DNA of 64,000 nt, taken from Sulfuritalea hydrogenivorans sk43H (GTDB lineage Bacteria > Pseudomonadota > Gammaproteobacteria > Burkholderiales > Rhodocyclaceae). The notes under the pieces are model-generated. The model was not told the origin of the DNA. It saw only the letters and a program-made list of their open reading frames with translations, and made no database searches. Shown in pieces: positions 18,095-30,270 of the stretch. The stretch covers positions 434,001 through 498,000 of the forward strand of contig NZ_AP012547.1 of assembly GCF_000828635.1 (NCBI RefSeq), read 5' to 3'. Position 1 is the first letter of the stretch, and every line of letters begins with the position of its first letter. The position numbers were made by a program, and so were the translations under genes.

Positions 18095-18492
18095 GTGATT
18101 GTCCTCGACACCAACCTGCTGCTGCGCTACCTGCTTAACGACGATGTCGGGCAGGCAAGGCGCGTCGCGCGCCTGCTGGAAACTTCATCGCAAATCACCG
18201 TGACTCCCACCATCGTCCTCGAACTGGTCTGGGTGCTGGAGTGCAGTGATTGTTCCCGCGCCGAGATCGCCGTCGCGTTGCGCCATGTGCTGGGGCTGCC
18301 CAATATGCGACTGCCGAACGAAGCCGCGCTGTATCGCGCCGTGCAATGGTTCGAGCGGGGATTGGACTTCGCGGACGCGCTGCATCTGGGCCTCTCGCCC
18401 GCCACGGCCACGCTGATGTCGTTCGACAAGGATTTCGCCAGCAAGGCGAAGCGCGCCGAAGCGTTTCCGATGGTGGCCTTGTGCCCGGCCCG

Positions 18493-18496
<4 letters not shown>
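18095..18496 (+). CDS. PIN-domain toxin (VapC-like ribonuclease)
   Basis: A 133-residue protein starting at GTG 18095. It has the PIN pattern: LDTNLLLRYLL at the N-terminus (Asp5), a central acidic Glu (IVLELVWVLE), DFADALHLG and a C-terminal SFDKDFASKA. These acidic residues coordinate Mg2+ for RNA cleavage. Its stop codon overlaps the ATG of the restriction-modification gene by ATGA, so toxin, antitoxin and restriction enzyme appear translationally linked. Confidence 0.88.
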
Positions 18497-21903
<3,407 letters not shown>

Positions 21904-21940
21904 GCTTGCATTTCAGCGAAACCGAAATCAAGGAGAAGTC

Positions 21941-22198
21941 ATGTCCGCCGTCGATCCCAGCCTGAGTCAAACCGACTTGCGCCGCCTTGAAAAGCTGGCA
22001 AGTGCCGCGGGACGCACTCCAAGAGCCATGCTGAAATTCGTTCTGCGCGACGGATTCGCCGAAACCGAGAGGGTGGTGCGCGCCGTGCAGGCGGGGCGCG
22101 CCGACGTTGCGGCCGGGCGCACGCGCTCGCACGCGGCGGTCATGCGCGAAGCCGCGGCGATCCTGTCGGGCCATGTCAAGTCGCAACAAGCCGCTTGA
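21941..22198 (+). CDS. Antitoxin-like protein of the ParE/RelE module
   Basis: An 85-residue protein (ATG 21941, AAGGAG site). The first 45 residues (LSQTDLRRLEKLASAAGRTPRAMLKFVLRDGF) look like a ribbon-helix-helix or CopG-type DNA-binding fold, followed by a helical tail ending ...AAAILSGHVKSQQAA. It overlaps the toxin gene by 26 bp. Expected role: bind the toxin and repress the operon. The family assignment is by pattern and context only. Confidence 0.7.
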   Translation: MSAVDPSLSQTDLRRLEKLASAAGRTPRAMLKFVLRDGFAETERVVRAVQAGRADVAAGRTRSHAAVMREAAAILSGHVKSQQAA

Positions 22199-22475
22199 CT
22201 GGTCGGCGACCGCGGCGCGGGAGTTGATCGACGGCCTTGTCCATATTGCCGAAGACAGCCCGCAGGGCGCGCGCCTCGTCAAAACCCGCATCGACCGCGC
22301 GGGACGTTTTCTCGAACTGAATCCTCGAATGGGTAAACCCGGAGTCGTCGCCGGAACGCGCGAGTATCCGGCGCCTAAAACACGCTACACGCTGATCTAC
22401 GAAGAGGGCGTCAACGCAATTCACATCCTGCATTGCTGGCACCAGAGCCGGCAACGAGTTGTGGGCGACGCTTGA
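22173..22475 (+). CDS. ParE/RelE-family toxin
   Basis: A 100-residue basic protein from ATG 22173. It carries the ParE-like features LDWSATAARELIDGLVHIAEDSP, a central NPRMGKPG...TREYPAPKTRYTLIYE beta-sheet and a C-terminal ILHCWHQSRQRV, which matches the usual IL(R/H)VxHxRR ending. ParE/RelE toxins poison gyrase or cut ribosome-bound mRNA; which applies here cannot be told. It overlaps the antitoxin gene upstream. Confidence 0.85.
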   Translation: MSSRNKPLDWSATAARELIDGLVHIAEDSPQGARLVKTRIDRAGRFLELNPRMGKPGVVAGTREYPAPKTRYTLIYEEGVNAIHILHCWHQSRQRVVGDA

Positions 22476-22513
22476 TACTCAAGTTGGGCGAATCAATTCA
22501 CGGATGCCGCGCG

Positions 22514-22624
22514 ATGAACATCAAGTACTTTAAGGACACCGACACTCTGTATATCGAGCTTCGCAAGGACGCCGTAACAGAGATTCGGCGGCCTGAGCGT
22601 GATCGGGAAACGAGAACAGTGTAG
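22514..22624 (+). pseudogene. Truncated DUF2283 protein
   Basis: MNIKYFKDTDTLYIEL is the well-known start of DUF2283 proteins (about 55-70 residues, often beside toxin-antitoxin genes). Here the frame keeps only about 25 family residues and then runs into an unrelated ending and a stop at residue 37. The next gene starts within 15 bp, so the loss is probably an old deletion. Confidence 0.6.
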
Positions 22625-22633
22625 GCCTTGACG

Positions 22634-23128
22634 ATGGGTATCCATGACCTGATCAGGCTGCTGGCGGAGAAGAAAATCGACTTCGTGCTGGTCGGCGGTC
22701 TGGCTGTCGCCTTGCAGGGCTATCAGCGCGTGACGATGGATGTGGATGTCGTCCTCGCCATGGACGCAGGCAACCTGGAACGTTTCATTGCCGCCGCCCG
22801 CAATGCCGGATTGCGGCCGACGATTCCGGTGCCCATCGAATCGCTCGCCCGTCCCGAGCTGGTTGAACAATGGCATCGCGAGAAAGGCATGCTGGCATTC
22901 AGCCTGCGGGGTGCCGAGGCGCGGGCGACCGTTCTCGATGTGCTGGTCAAGCCGGTCGTGCCCTATGCCGATTTGCGTCGGGACGCGTTGATGGTCGAGA
23001 TGGGGACTGCGCAGGTGCCCGTTGCGTCGATCCCGCACCTGATCGCGATGAAGACCGGCACCGGACGCGGCAAGGACCGGATCGACATCGATGAGCTGCA
23101 AAAACTGATGTCGGGGAATACGCCATGA
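22634..23128 (+). CDS. AbiEii-like nucleotidyltransferase
   Basis: A 164-residue protein; ATG 22634 is preferred to TTG 22628. The nucleotidyltransferase core is visible: the glycine motif LVGGLAVALQGYQR followed by TMDVDVVLAMD, which gives the paired Asp residues, with a third acidic residue likely in LDVLVK. Proteins like this act as toxins of AbiE-type toxin-antitoxin pairs or as minimal tRNA-modifying NTases. It overlaps the next 60-residue reading frame by four bases (ATGA). Confidence 0.75.
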   Translation: MGIHDLIRLLAEKKIDFVLVGGLAVALQGYQRVTMDVDVVLAMDAGNLERFIAAARNAGLRPTIPVPIESLARPELVEQWHREKGMLAFSLRGAEARATVLDVLVKPVVPYADLRRDALMVEMGTAQVPVASIPHLIAMKTGTGRGKDRIDIDELQKLMSGNTP

Positions 23129-23307
23129 CCGGAGAACAGAACCTGAACCTGATCCGCCAGATCGAAGAACATCGCGGATTCCTGCTGACGGTCCTGAGCC
23201 AGAACCCGGTGCTGCGCGCGCGCGCCGAACCGCGCATCCGTCAACTGCTGGAGCCCTTGCCGCCGGAGCCGACTCCCGAGTCGGGCGCCGGGCCGGACGT
23301 GCCTTAG
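23125..23307 (+). CDS. 60-residue protein translationally coupled to the nucleotidyltransferase
   Basis: It begins in the ATGA overlap with the nucleotidyltransferase gene. The sequence is a helical segment (LNLIRQIEEHRGFLLTVLSQNPVLRARAEPRIRQLLEPL) followed by a Pro-rich tail. It is not a recognised antitoxin family, but size, coupling and position fit a partner protein. Moderate confidence that it is expressed. Confidence 0.5.
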   Translation: MTGEQNLNLIRQIEEHRGFLLTVLSQNPVLRARAEPRIRQLLEPLPPEPTPESGAGPDVP

Positions 23308-23311
23308 GCGC

Positions 23312-25168
23312 TTACCGCGTCCACCACGCCAGCGCGACGAACAGCACGACGGCGATGGCGGCATAGACCTTCCACGGCCTTTCCTTTTCCGCATACGGGT
23401 CGGTCAGCGCGCGCTCGGCGCCTTCGGGCAGTTGCGCCAACTGCGTCAGCGACGTGCCGAAGGGAATGTTGATGCGCGCGCGCGCATTCACCGCCCAGCC
23501 GTTGGCGTCGAGGATCGGGCCTAGGTTGCGGCTTCTGAGCTTGAACCAGGCGAGCACCATGGCCGGCGCGGAAATCAGCAGCATCAGGCCGCCGAGGGCG
23601 AGCGGGATCTGCCACCACTTGAGCGCGAGCAGGCCGGTGACCATGGCTGCCGCCGCCGTACCGATGGCGCCGACTGCGAGGCCGATGGCGGCGAAGATGC
23701 CGGCGAACTTGCCGACATCGAAGGCTTGTTGCGCGGGCGGTTTTGCGGCAGGCGGCGCGTCGACCTTTTTACCGATGCCGACGGCGGCTTCGCCGAGCTT
23801 GCCTTCGACGGCGGCGGCCTTGCTCGCGGCGATCTTCTGCAGTTGTTCGCCGATCATGCGCATCAGGCGTTTGTAGGGCGACCAGAAGGCCTGGCGCAGG
23901 CTGATCGGATGCTCGACCAGTTTGGTGATGGTGGCGTTCCAGTCGCGTCCCTGGCGGTCGTAGAACACGCCATTGCGGCCGACCATGAGCTGGTCGGAAT
24001 CGCCGGCGGTGAAGGCGGCGGCGATGGTCTGCTTTTCGCCGCCGTTTTGTCCAGTTCGCACGCAGTCGCAATACACCAGGCAGATGCGCGAGAGGCCGGC
24101 CAGCGCGGCATGCTTGGCGGCGTCATTGACCGCGACGCAGAGCTCGGCCGAGCGGCCGTCGAGATACAGGGTGCCGATCTGGAACGTCGCCTTGCCCTGG
24201 CGCGTGTAGAAGTCGCGGAAGGCGACGAAGTTGTTGGCCAGCGGCAGCAGGTCGCGCACGTAGCGCGCCAGGCGTTCGAGGTCGCGCACGCCCTCGGCTT
24301 CGGCCGGCAGGCCGGCGGGCTTGGCGGCCTGCCAGGCGACGTAGGGCGCGAGCTGGTCCTGCAGCGCCAGCCAGTCGGATTCGCTCAAGCCTTCGCGCGG
24401 GCCGAGCAGCGGCACCACGGCGGCTTCGCGCAGCGCGCCGATGCGCGCGGCCCAGGCCGGGTTGGCGCCCGAGTCGATGCCGGCGCCCAGTGGCGCCGTG
24501 GCGCCAGCGCCGACTCTTGCCAGCGGCAGGGCGGCGATGTCGGCGTGTTCGGTGGTCAGCGCGACGTTGCCCAGTGATTTCAGCGCGTCGTCGGAGGCGT
24601 TCATGGCGTCGCCGGCGCGAATGTCGAAGGCGGCCAGGCGGCAGCGGACGAAGAAGTCGTCGAGCTTTTCCTTGACGGCGGCGACGGCGGCGCAGGCCGC
24701 ATCGGTGGCGTCGCCCAGCGGCCTTGCCGCGCTGCCGGCGGCTTCCCAGGCGGCCAGCGCGCGGGCGCCGTACTCGGCCTCGGCGGCGCTGGCGGCATAC
24801 ACCGAAATCAATGCCTGGTCGCCGGCGAGCAGTCCGCGCGCGGCGGCCAGCAGCGGCGCGGTGGTTTCGTCATCCCGGATCGCGGCCAGCGGCACGCCGT
24901 CGAGCTGCTGCGCCAGCACGCCGGTGTCGGCAAGGCGCGCCGCCGCCCAGTCGATGGCGGCCAGCAGTTCCGGGGCGCGGATGTGCCCGTCGTTGTCGGT
25001 GTCGATCAGCGCCAGCGTGCGCGCGTCGAACTCGATGCCCTTGACCGGGCAGGACAGCGCGACCCACAGCTTCTGGTCGAGATCCTTGAGCGCCAGCAGG
25101 TCGGCGGCGGTGTCGACGCGCACCTGGTCGAAGCCGCCGGCGCGGAAGAACTTGAATGTGTGGGACAT
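23312..25168 (-). CDS. Membrane-anchored protein with an EF-hand-like loop
   Basis: A 618-residue protein from ATG 25168. Near residue 50 is a calcium-loop-like sequence DTDNDGHIRAPELLAAID. A long Ala-rich helical region follows, and the C-terminus has transmembrane segments (FAAIGLAVGAIGTAAAAMV, IPLALGGLMLLISAPAMVLA and a final VYAAIAVVLFVALAWW). It is not recognised as a named family. It starts one base after the stop of the MBL-fold hydrolase, so the two are co-transcribed. A role in envelope Ca2+ sensing would be a guess. Confidence 0.7.
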   Translation of the reverse strand: MSHTFKFFRAGGFDQVRVDTAADLLALKDLDQKLWVALSCPVKGIEFDARTLALIDTDNDGHIRAPELLAAIDWAAARLADTGVLAQQLDGVPLAAIRDDETTAPLLAAARGLLAGDQALISVYAASAAEAEYGARALAAWEAAGSAARPLGDATDAACAAVAAVKEKLDDFFVRCRLAAFDIRAGDAMNASDDALKSLGNVALTTEHADIAALPLARVGAGATAPLGAGIDSGANPAWAARIGALREAAVVPLLGPREGLSESDWLALQDQLAPYVAWQAAKPAGLPAEAEGVRDLERLARYVRDLLPLANNFVAFRDFYTRQGKATFQIGTLYLDGRSAELCVAVNDAAKHAALAGLSRICLVYCDCVRTGQNGGEKQTIAAAFTAGDSDQLMVGRNGVFYDRQGRDWNATITKLVEHPISLRQAFWSPYKRLMRMIGEQLQKIAASKAAAVEGKLGEAAVGIGKKVDAPPAAKPPAQQAFDVGKFAGIFAAIGLAVGAIGTAAAAMVTGLLALKWWQIPLALGGLMLLISAPAMVLAWFKLRSRNLGPILDANGWAVNARARINIPFGTSLTQLAQLPEGAERALTDPYAEKERPWKVYAAIAVVLFVALAWWTR

Positions 25169-25169
25169 G

Positions 25170-25808
25170 TCAGGCTCCATCTCCAACGAAGGGGTTGCTG
25201 CGGCGCTCATGGCCGAAGGTCGACATCGGTCCGTGGCCGGATATGAATTCGACATCGTCGCCCAGCGGCCAGAGCTTGTTCCGGATCGAGTCGATCAGCG
25301 ACTGGTAATCGCCGCGCGGAAAATCGGTGCGGCCGATCGATCCGGCGAACAGCACGTCGCCGACCAGGGCGAGTTTGGTGGGCGCGTGGAAGAACACCAC
25401 GTGGCCCGGCGTGTGGCCGGGGGTGTGCAGCACCTGCAGGGTCTGCTTGCCAACCGTGACGGTGTCGCCGTCTTCCAGCCAGCGGTTCGGCGTGAAGGGC
25501 TGCGCCGGCGGGAAGCCGAAGCTGCGGCTTTGGAGGACGAGCTGGTCGATCCAGAAGCTTTCTTCGCGCTGCGGGCCTTCGATCGGTATGCCCAGGCGCG
25601 TCGCCAGTTCGCCGGCGGCGCCGGCATGGTCGATGTGGCCGTGGGTGAGCAGGATTTTTTCGACGCTGACGCCGAGCGTGGCCGCCGCGGCCAGCAGCTT
25701 CTCGATCTCGCCGCCGGGATCGACGAAGGCGCCTTTCATGGTGTCGGTGCACCAGAGCAGGGTGCAGTTCTGTTCGAAGGGCGTGACGGGAATGATGCGG
25801 TATTTCAT
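25170..25808 (-). CDS. Glyoxalase II-like MBL-fold hydrolase (YcbL type)
   Basis: A 212-residue enzyme from ATG 25808. The metal site is THGHIDHAG (HxHxDH), with further ligands in HTPGHTPGHVVF and LVGDVLFAGSIGRTDF, and a terminal SGHGPMSTFGHERRSNPF. This matches YcbL/glyoxalase II-like single-domain hydrolases that split thioesters such as S-lactoylglutathione. It lacks the long C-terminal substrate domain of true GloB. Start AUG with a GGAG-like site (GAGACCC region). Confidence 0.88.
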   Translation of the reverse strand: MKYRIIPVTPFEQNCTLLWCTDTMKGAFVDPGGEIEKLLAAAATLGVSVEKILLTHGHIDHAGAAGELATRLGIPIEGPQREESFWIDQLVLQSRSFGFPPAQPFTPNRWLEDGDTVTVGKQTLQVLHTPGHTPGHVVFFHAPTKLALVGDVLFAGSIGRTDFPRGDYQSLIDSIRNKLWPLGDDVEFISGHGPMSTFGHERRSNPFVGDGA

Positions 25809-25838
25809 GAGGGTCTCCTGAACCAGAGAAAAGCTTAA

Positions 25839-25929
25839 CCGCAGAGGCGCAGAGGCGCGGAGAAAAGCAACGCAGAGAATTTCATTATTGTTTCCTCTGC
25901 GTTTCCTCCGCGCCTCTGCGCCTCTGCGG
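25839..25929. repeat. GCAGAGG-type long palindrome
   Basis: 24-base arms at 25839-25862 and 25906-25929 (CCGCAGAGGCGC...GCGCCTCTGCGG) are perfect inverted repeats, with a further 8-bp inner pair (ACGCAGAG/CTCTGCGT). The unit lies between the hydrolase promoter and the truncated comM gene. Similar GCAGAGG palindromes are common dispersed repeats in bacteria. Confidence 0.8.
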
Positions 25930-25950
25930 TGGTGCCTTTGACTTTGCCCA

Positions 25951-26607
25951 TCAATCCGCCAGTCCGCGCCGGTAGTGAATGGCCTCGGCGACGTGCGCCG
26001 AATTGATCTGTGCCGCACCGGCCAGGTCGGCGATGCTGCGCGCCACCTTGAGGATGCGATGATAAGCCCGCGCGGTGAGCGCGAGGCGCGCCATGGCCTG
26101 CTTCAGCAATTGCGCGCCGGCCGCGTCGGGCCGCGCGTGGCGGTCGACTTCGTCGGGTCCGAGCAGGGCGTTGGGCTTGCCCTGGCGTTCGAGCTGCACG
26201 GCGCGCGCCGCCGCGACGCGGGCCTGCACCGTGGCCGAGGATTCGCCGTCGCCGCGCGCGGACAGATCGGCTTCGGCGACGGCCGGCACGTCGAGCATCA
26301 GGTCGATGCGGTCGAGCAGCGGCCCCGACAGTTTGCCGCGATAGCGCGCCACCTGGTCGGGCGTGCAGCGGCACTTGGCCGAAGGATGGCCGAGCCAGCC
26401 GCAGGGACAGGGATTCATTGCCGCGACGAGCTGGAAGCGCGCCGGGAATTCGGCGCGGCGCGCGGCGCGGGCGATGTTGATCTGCCCGGTTTCGAGCGGT
26501 TCGCGCAGGGCCTCCAGCACCCCGCGCTGGAACTCGGGCAGTTCGTCGAGGAACAGCGTGCCGTTGTGCGCCAGCGAGATTTCTCCCGGCCGCGGCGTCC
26601 CGCCACT
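25951..26607 (-). pseudogene. comM: comM (yifB) 3' fragment, cut by the Tn7-like element
   Basis: The reading frame keeps the C-terminal part of the MCM-like ATPase ComM/YifB: PRPGEISLAHNG...LFLDELPEF (Walker B), the MNPCPCG cysteine motif, the arginine finger/sensor region and the helical C-terminus. It has no start: about 26607 the homology stops and transposon sequence begins. ComM is a branch-migration helicase for natural transformation, so competence recombination may be impaired. The 5' part is not found up to 64000. Confidence 0.9.
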
Positions 26608-26712
26608 GAGACTTCCATCAAATAATAGGACATAAGGTCGAAATTTCTGTTACTTCTCAGAAGTTTGCTACAATTCATTTATGGACTGTGATATTAATAA
26701 GGCGGACCAAGT

Positions 26713-27405
26713 ATGGATTTTACAGTATTAGATGCGACTGACCGAAAGGGCGTGCGTAACGTTATTTCGAACCGGCGCGTTATCACTGGTTTCGTCAGCA
26801 TAGCAGGCGTCGGGCTCGTGCCTTATGAGGGGGCGCTTGAACGAGATTTCCTTGAACTCCGAGACTTCGATCGCTCCCTGAGCTATGTTGGCGCGCAGCC
26901 GCTTCGCTTGATATTCAAAGGGGACAAGCGCCGTCGCTATACCCCGGATTTTCTTTGCCAGTTCAATCCGGTCGGGAATAGGCCGGCGTTTTCTCCAGCC
27001 CTTTATGAGATCAAGCTACGTGCCGAGCTCAGGGAAAAGTGGGCAGAACTGAGGCCCGGGTTCCAGCGTGCCTCCCTGTTGTGTCGACAGCGAGGATGGC
27101 GTTTCCGCATCGCGACCGAGCGGATTATCCGCATCCCCCGACTTAGGCAGATCAAGTTCCTGCGTGGGTTTCTCGATCGGCCTGACCATGACTGCATCGG
27201 TCAAATCTTGTACCGGGTTATGAACGATCTTAAGGTCAGCACCCCGGCCGAATTGTTAGCTGCGAGCTTCGCCAGTAAAGACCGTCGTCTTGAGGCCGTT
27301 GGCATCCTATGGAAACTCGTCGCCGACGGAAGGATAAAGATCGACCTCAGCAGGCCACTCAACATGGAGACCCCAATCTGGAGCATGTGGCATGAGCGTC
27401 GCTAG
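26713..27405 (+). CDS. TnsA-like transposon endonuclease (TniC)
   Basis: A 230-residue protein with a restriction-endonuclease-like core: Glu43 (ALERDF), Asp79 (YTPDF) and Glu99-x-Lys101 (YEIK). These are the catalytic residues of TnsA, which cuts the 5' ends of the transposon so the element moves by cut-and-paste. The C-terminal half is a helical domain expected to contact TnsB/TnsC. Its end overlaps the next gene by 14 bp. Confidence 0.88.
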   Translation: MDFTVLDATDRKGVRNVISNRRVITGFVSIAGVGLVPYEGALERDFLELRDFDRSLSYVGAQPLRLIFKGDKRRRYTPDFLCQFNPVGNRPAFSPALYEIKLRAELREKWAELRPGFQRASLLCRQRGWRFRIATERIIRIPRLRQIKFLRGFLDRPDHDCIGQILYRVMNDLKVSTPAELLAASFASKDRRLEAVGILWKLVADGRIKIDLSRPLNMETPIWSMWHERR

Positions 27406-29395
27406 GTCGCTCCTGACGCCAGGAGGTTATCTCGAGCTTGCGCAGGGAGCCTTCGTCTCCTTTCGCGGCAAAGCATGCAAGATTCGGCGGGTGATGTCGC
27501 TGGATAGCGTGGTGATCCAGTATGTCGACGGCGGCGAGACTGATCGCGTCCATCCAATCGAATTGCGACCAGTCGAGGAGGCTGTGGTGGAGTCGGCGAT
27601 GCAACCCACACCTGTCGACGAAGGAGATGCGGAAGTTTCTCCCGACGCCAAGTCCGACAAGCGGGATATCAACGATATCAGCGATGCAGAGTGGGAAGAG
27701 GCGAAAGCGCTCTACGAAGTTATCAAACCCCTACTTGAAAACCCGAAACGGACACGCGCCGACGTGGTCGCGGTGGCTACTGCGCGCGGTGTGCAGGCCA
27801 GCACCGTGTACCGATGGATGGGCGATTATGGAAGCACTGGCCACGTCTCTGGTCTGATCAAGGGAAAACGGGGCCGGAAGAAGGGCACCCGGTTGCTCAC
27901 GCCGGAGCAGGAAGCGATCATCGATGAGGCACTTGAAGAATTCCTTGACCCCCAAGCCATAACCCCCGCAACGTTGATCGAAGACCTCAATGGCCGGTTC
28001 GACGATGCTGGCATTGTCAGGCCACATCCGAACACTATTCGCAATCGTGTGGTGGATATTCCACTGAAACGCAAGATGTCGGCGCGAGGTAACAAGGAAC
28101 TGGCGAAACAGCGCTTTGATCCGACACCAGGTAAATTTCCGGATGGAACATTTCCGCTCGAGTGCATCCAGATCGATCATGTCCGGTTGGACATGAAGGT
28201 GGTCGATGCGGAGACCCGCCAGCCAATTGAGAAACGGCCATGGCTTACGCTGGCCATCGATTCATATTCTCGGATGATCGTCGGGTATTTTCTTAGTCTG
28301 ATGAGCCCTTCGGCCTTTGGAGCCGGCGTTGCACTCTATATGGGGATGATGCCGAAGCGAGATCTGCTGACCACACTTGACCTGCCCGGGCGTTGGCCAG
28401 TTTTTGGCAAGTTTCGCAAGGTATTTGCGGACAACGCCAAGGAGTTTAAGGGTACCGTCCTTCAGCGTGCGTGCGAGGAACATCAGATCGATCTACAACT
28501 TCGTCCGGTTAAGACGCCGAGGTATGGGGCCTACATCGAGGCCATGGTGGGGAACGTCAATAAGCAATTGCACAAGAAGCGCGGTACAACCCACAGGTCG
28601 CCGGATGTCAGCCCTGATTATGACTCTTCGGAAAAGTCGGCGTTTACGCTCGCGGCACTTGAATGCGACATTGTTGACTGGATTGTGAATAGTTATCAGG
28701 TCGACCGTCACTCAGCGTTCAACACGACGCCGCTACACAAATGGGAGCAAGGCTTGCTTGGCGACTCAAGAATGCCGGGCGTCGGTTTGCCGCCAATACC
28801 CATGAACCCTGAAAAACTGCGTCTCGATTTTCTACCGTTTGAGAGACGCGCCGTTCATCCCTACGGCGTCGAGTTGGGTAGTCTGATGTTCTACCACGAG
28901 GTTCTCAATCGATGGATCGGCGCAGCTGACCCAGGGATTCCCAAAGAAAAGCGCAAATTCATTTTTCATTACGATCCAAGAACTATCCGGAAAATCTGGT
29001 TCTGGGATCCTGAGGTTAAGCAGCATTACGAGATCCCATTGAAAGATACTACTTGGCCGGACATCTCTTGGTCGGAGTTTGATGAGTACCGCAAAGCAAT
29101 GATCAAACAGGGCCATCAACATGTCGATGAGGCGGCGATCAAGGGGTACGTCCAGCGCAGCAAGATTCGTGAACAGCACGAAGTCGAGCAAACGCAGGCG
29201 TTCAGAAAAGGAAAAACCAAACCTGCGAACCGGAGCGCCCAGGGCAAACCGGCCAATACGGCGCCGGGGTCCAACCACTACGCCGCCACACCCGCAACGA
29301 CCATACAGACTCCGGTGAATGATGTTGGATACAACAATCAACATGACGATCTATTCAGCACACCGGCCCAGCCTTTCGCGGACATCGAAATATGA
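27392..29395 (+). CDS. TnsB-like DDE transposase (TniA)
   Basis: A 667-residue protein. The N-terminal part holds helix-turn-helix DNA-binding segments (ARGVQASTVYRWMGDYG). The rve/RNase H-like core shows Asp in QIDHVRLDMKVVD, Asp in VFADNAKEFKG and Glu in YGAYIEAMVGNVNKQLH. A Mu-transposase-type C-terminal beta-barrel follows, then a basic, Asn/Pro-rich tail, the usual contact point for the ATPase. It joins 3' ends to target DNA. Its stop overlaps the ATPase gene by ATGA. Confidence 0.9.
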   Translation: MSVARSLLTPGGYLELAQGAFVSFRGKACKIRRVMSLDSVVIQYVDGGETDRVHPIELRPVEEAVVESAMQPTPVDEGDAEVSPDAKSDKRDINDISDAEWEEAKALYEVIKPLLENPKRTRADVVAVATARGVQASTVYRWMGDYGSTGHVSGLIKGKRGRKKGTRLLTPEQEAIIDEALEEFLDPQAITPATLIEDLNGRFDDAGIVRPHPNTIRNRVVDIPLKRKMSARGNKELAKQRFDPTPGKFPDGTFPLECIQIDHVRLDMKVVDAETRQPIEKRPWLTLAIDSYSRMIVGYFLSLMSPSAFGAGVALYMGMMPKRDLLTTLDLPGRWPVFGKFRKVFADNAKEFKGTVLQRACEEHQIDLQLRPVKTPRYGAYIEAMVGNVNKQLHKKRGTTHRSPDVSPDYDSSEKSAFTLAALECDIVDWIVNSYQVDRHSAFNTTPLHKWEQGLLGDSRMPGVGLPPIPMNPEKLRLDFLPFERRAVHPYGVELGSLMFYHEVLNRWIGAADPGIPKEKRKFIFHYDPRTIRKIWFWDPEVKQHYEIPLKDTTWPDISWSEFDEYRKAMIKQGHQHVDEAAIKGYVQRSKIREQHEVEQTQAFRKGKTKPANRSAQGKPANTAPGSNHYAATPATTIQTPVNDVGYNNQHDDLFSTPAQPFADIEI

Positions 29396-30270
29396 GTTTC
29401 GATCATCTTCTAGGCGTTGCCAAGGACGCAGTCCTGTGGACACCCGAAGATCGGATCGACTTCATCAATGAAGATCGATGGATCGGCTACTCGGCCGCCG
29501 CCACCATTCTTACGGAGTTCGATGACCTGGTGGAACATCCGCGTAATTTACGCATGCCGTGCCGCTACGTTGTCGGCGACCCGGACAACGGAAAGACGAT
29601 GCTGCTTCACCAATGCATCAAGCGACATCCGTTTCGGGAAAAAGAGGGCGATGAATCCCATGTCGCTGTTCTCGTATTTGAAACTCCGCCAGTGCCAGAT
29701 GAAGGCAGGCTATATAGTCAAATCCTCAAGGCGCTGCGGGTCGCGCATCGGGAGGATGCCCCACCTGAAAAGCTGCTCGCCAAGGTGATTGAACGCTTTA
29801 GTGAGTTAGGCATACGGCTTCTGATGGCTGACGAATTTCACAACATGCTCAATGGGTCGGCTTCGCACCAACGACAGTTCCTGGCCTCGCTGAAGAGTCT
29901 GATCAACACTCTGCGTGTTTCATTTGTGGCTGCCGGAACGGAGGACATTACTCGCGCGCTTGCCACTGATTCTCAGTTCATCACGCGATTCGAAAAGCTG
30001 GCGCTGCCGACATGGGGCATCAACAAAGAGACAAGAAGTCTTCTAAGTAGCATCGAGAAGACGTTGCCGTTAGCAGAACCATCGGGCCTTGCGGACGACC
30101 GGGATTTGGCACTCGGAATAATTTTGGGCGGAAAGGGAAAGATCGGCGGAATAGTCAAGGTGGCCAAGAAAGCTGCAATTGCGGCGATCAGGGGCGGCAA
30201 AGAGAAGATCGCAAAAGATATTGTCGACAAAGTCGTTGCTGAGCTTCGAGAGCGCGAGTTCGCCGCATGA
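29392..30270 (+). CDS. TnsC/TniB-like AAA+ target-selection ATPase
   Basis: A 292-residue protein with Walker A GDPDNGKT and Walker B RLLMADEFHNML, plus the sensor region FVAAGTEDITRAL. It links transposase to TniQ at the target and prevents repeated insertion (target immunity) in Tn7-like systems. It starts in the TnsB stop (ATGA) and overlaps the tniQ start by 4 bp. Confidence 0.9.
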   Translation: MSFDHLLGVAKDAVLWTPEDRIDFINEDRWIGYSAAATILTEFDDLVEHPRNLRMPCRYVVGDPDNGKTMLLHQCIKRHPFREKEGDESHVAVLVFETPPVPDEGRLYSQILKALRVAHREDAPPEKLLAKVIERFSELGIRLLMADEFHNMLNGSASHQRQFLASLKSLINTLRVSFVAAGTEDITRALATDSQFITRFEKLALPTWGINKETRSLLSSIEKTLPLAEPSGLADDRDLALGIILGGKGKIGGIVKVAKKAAIAAIRGGKEKIAKDIVDKVVAELREREFAA

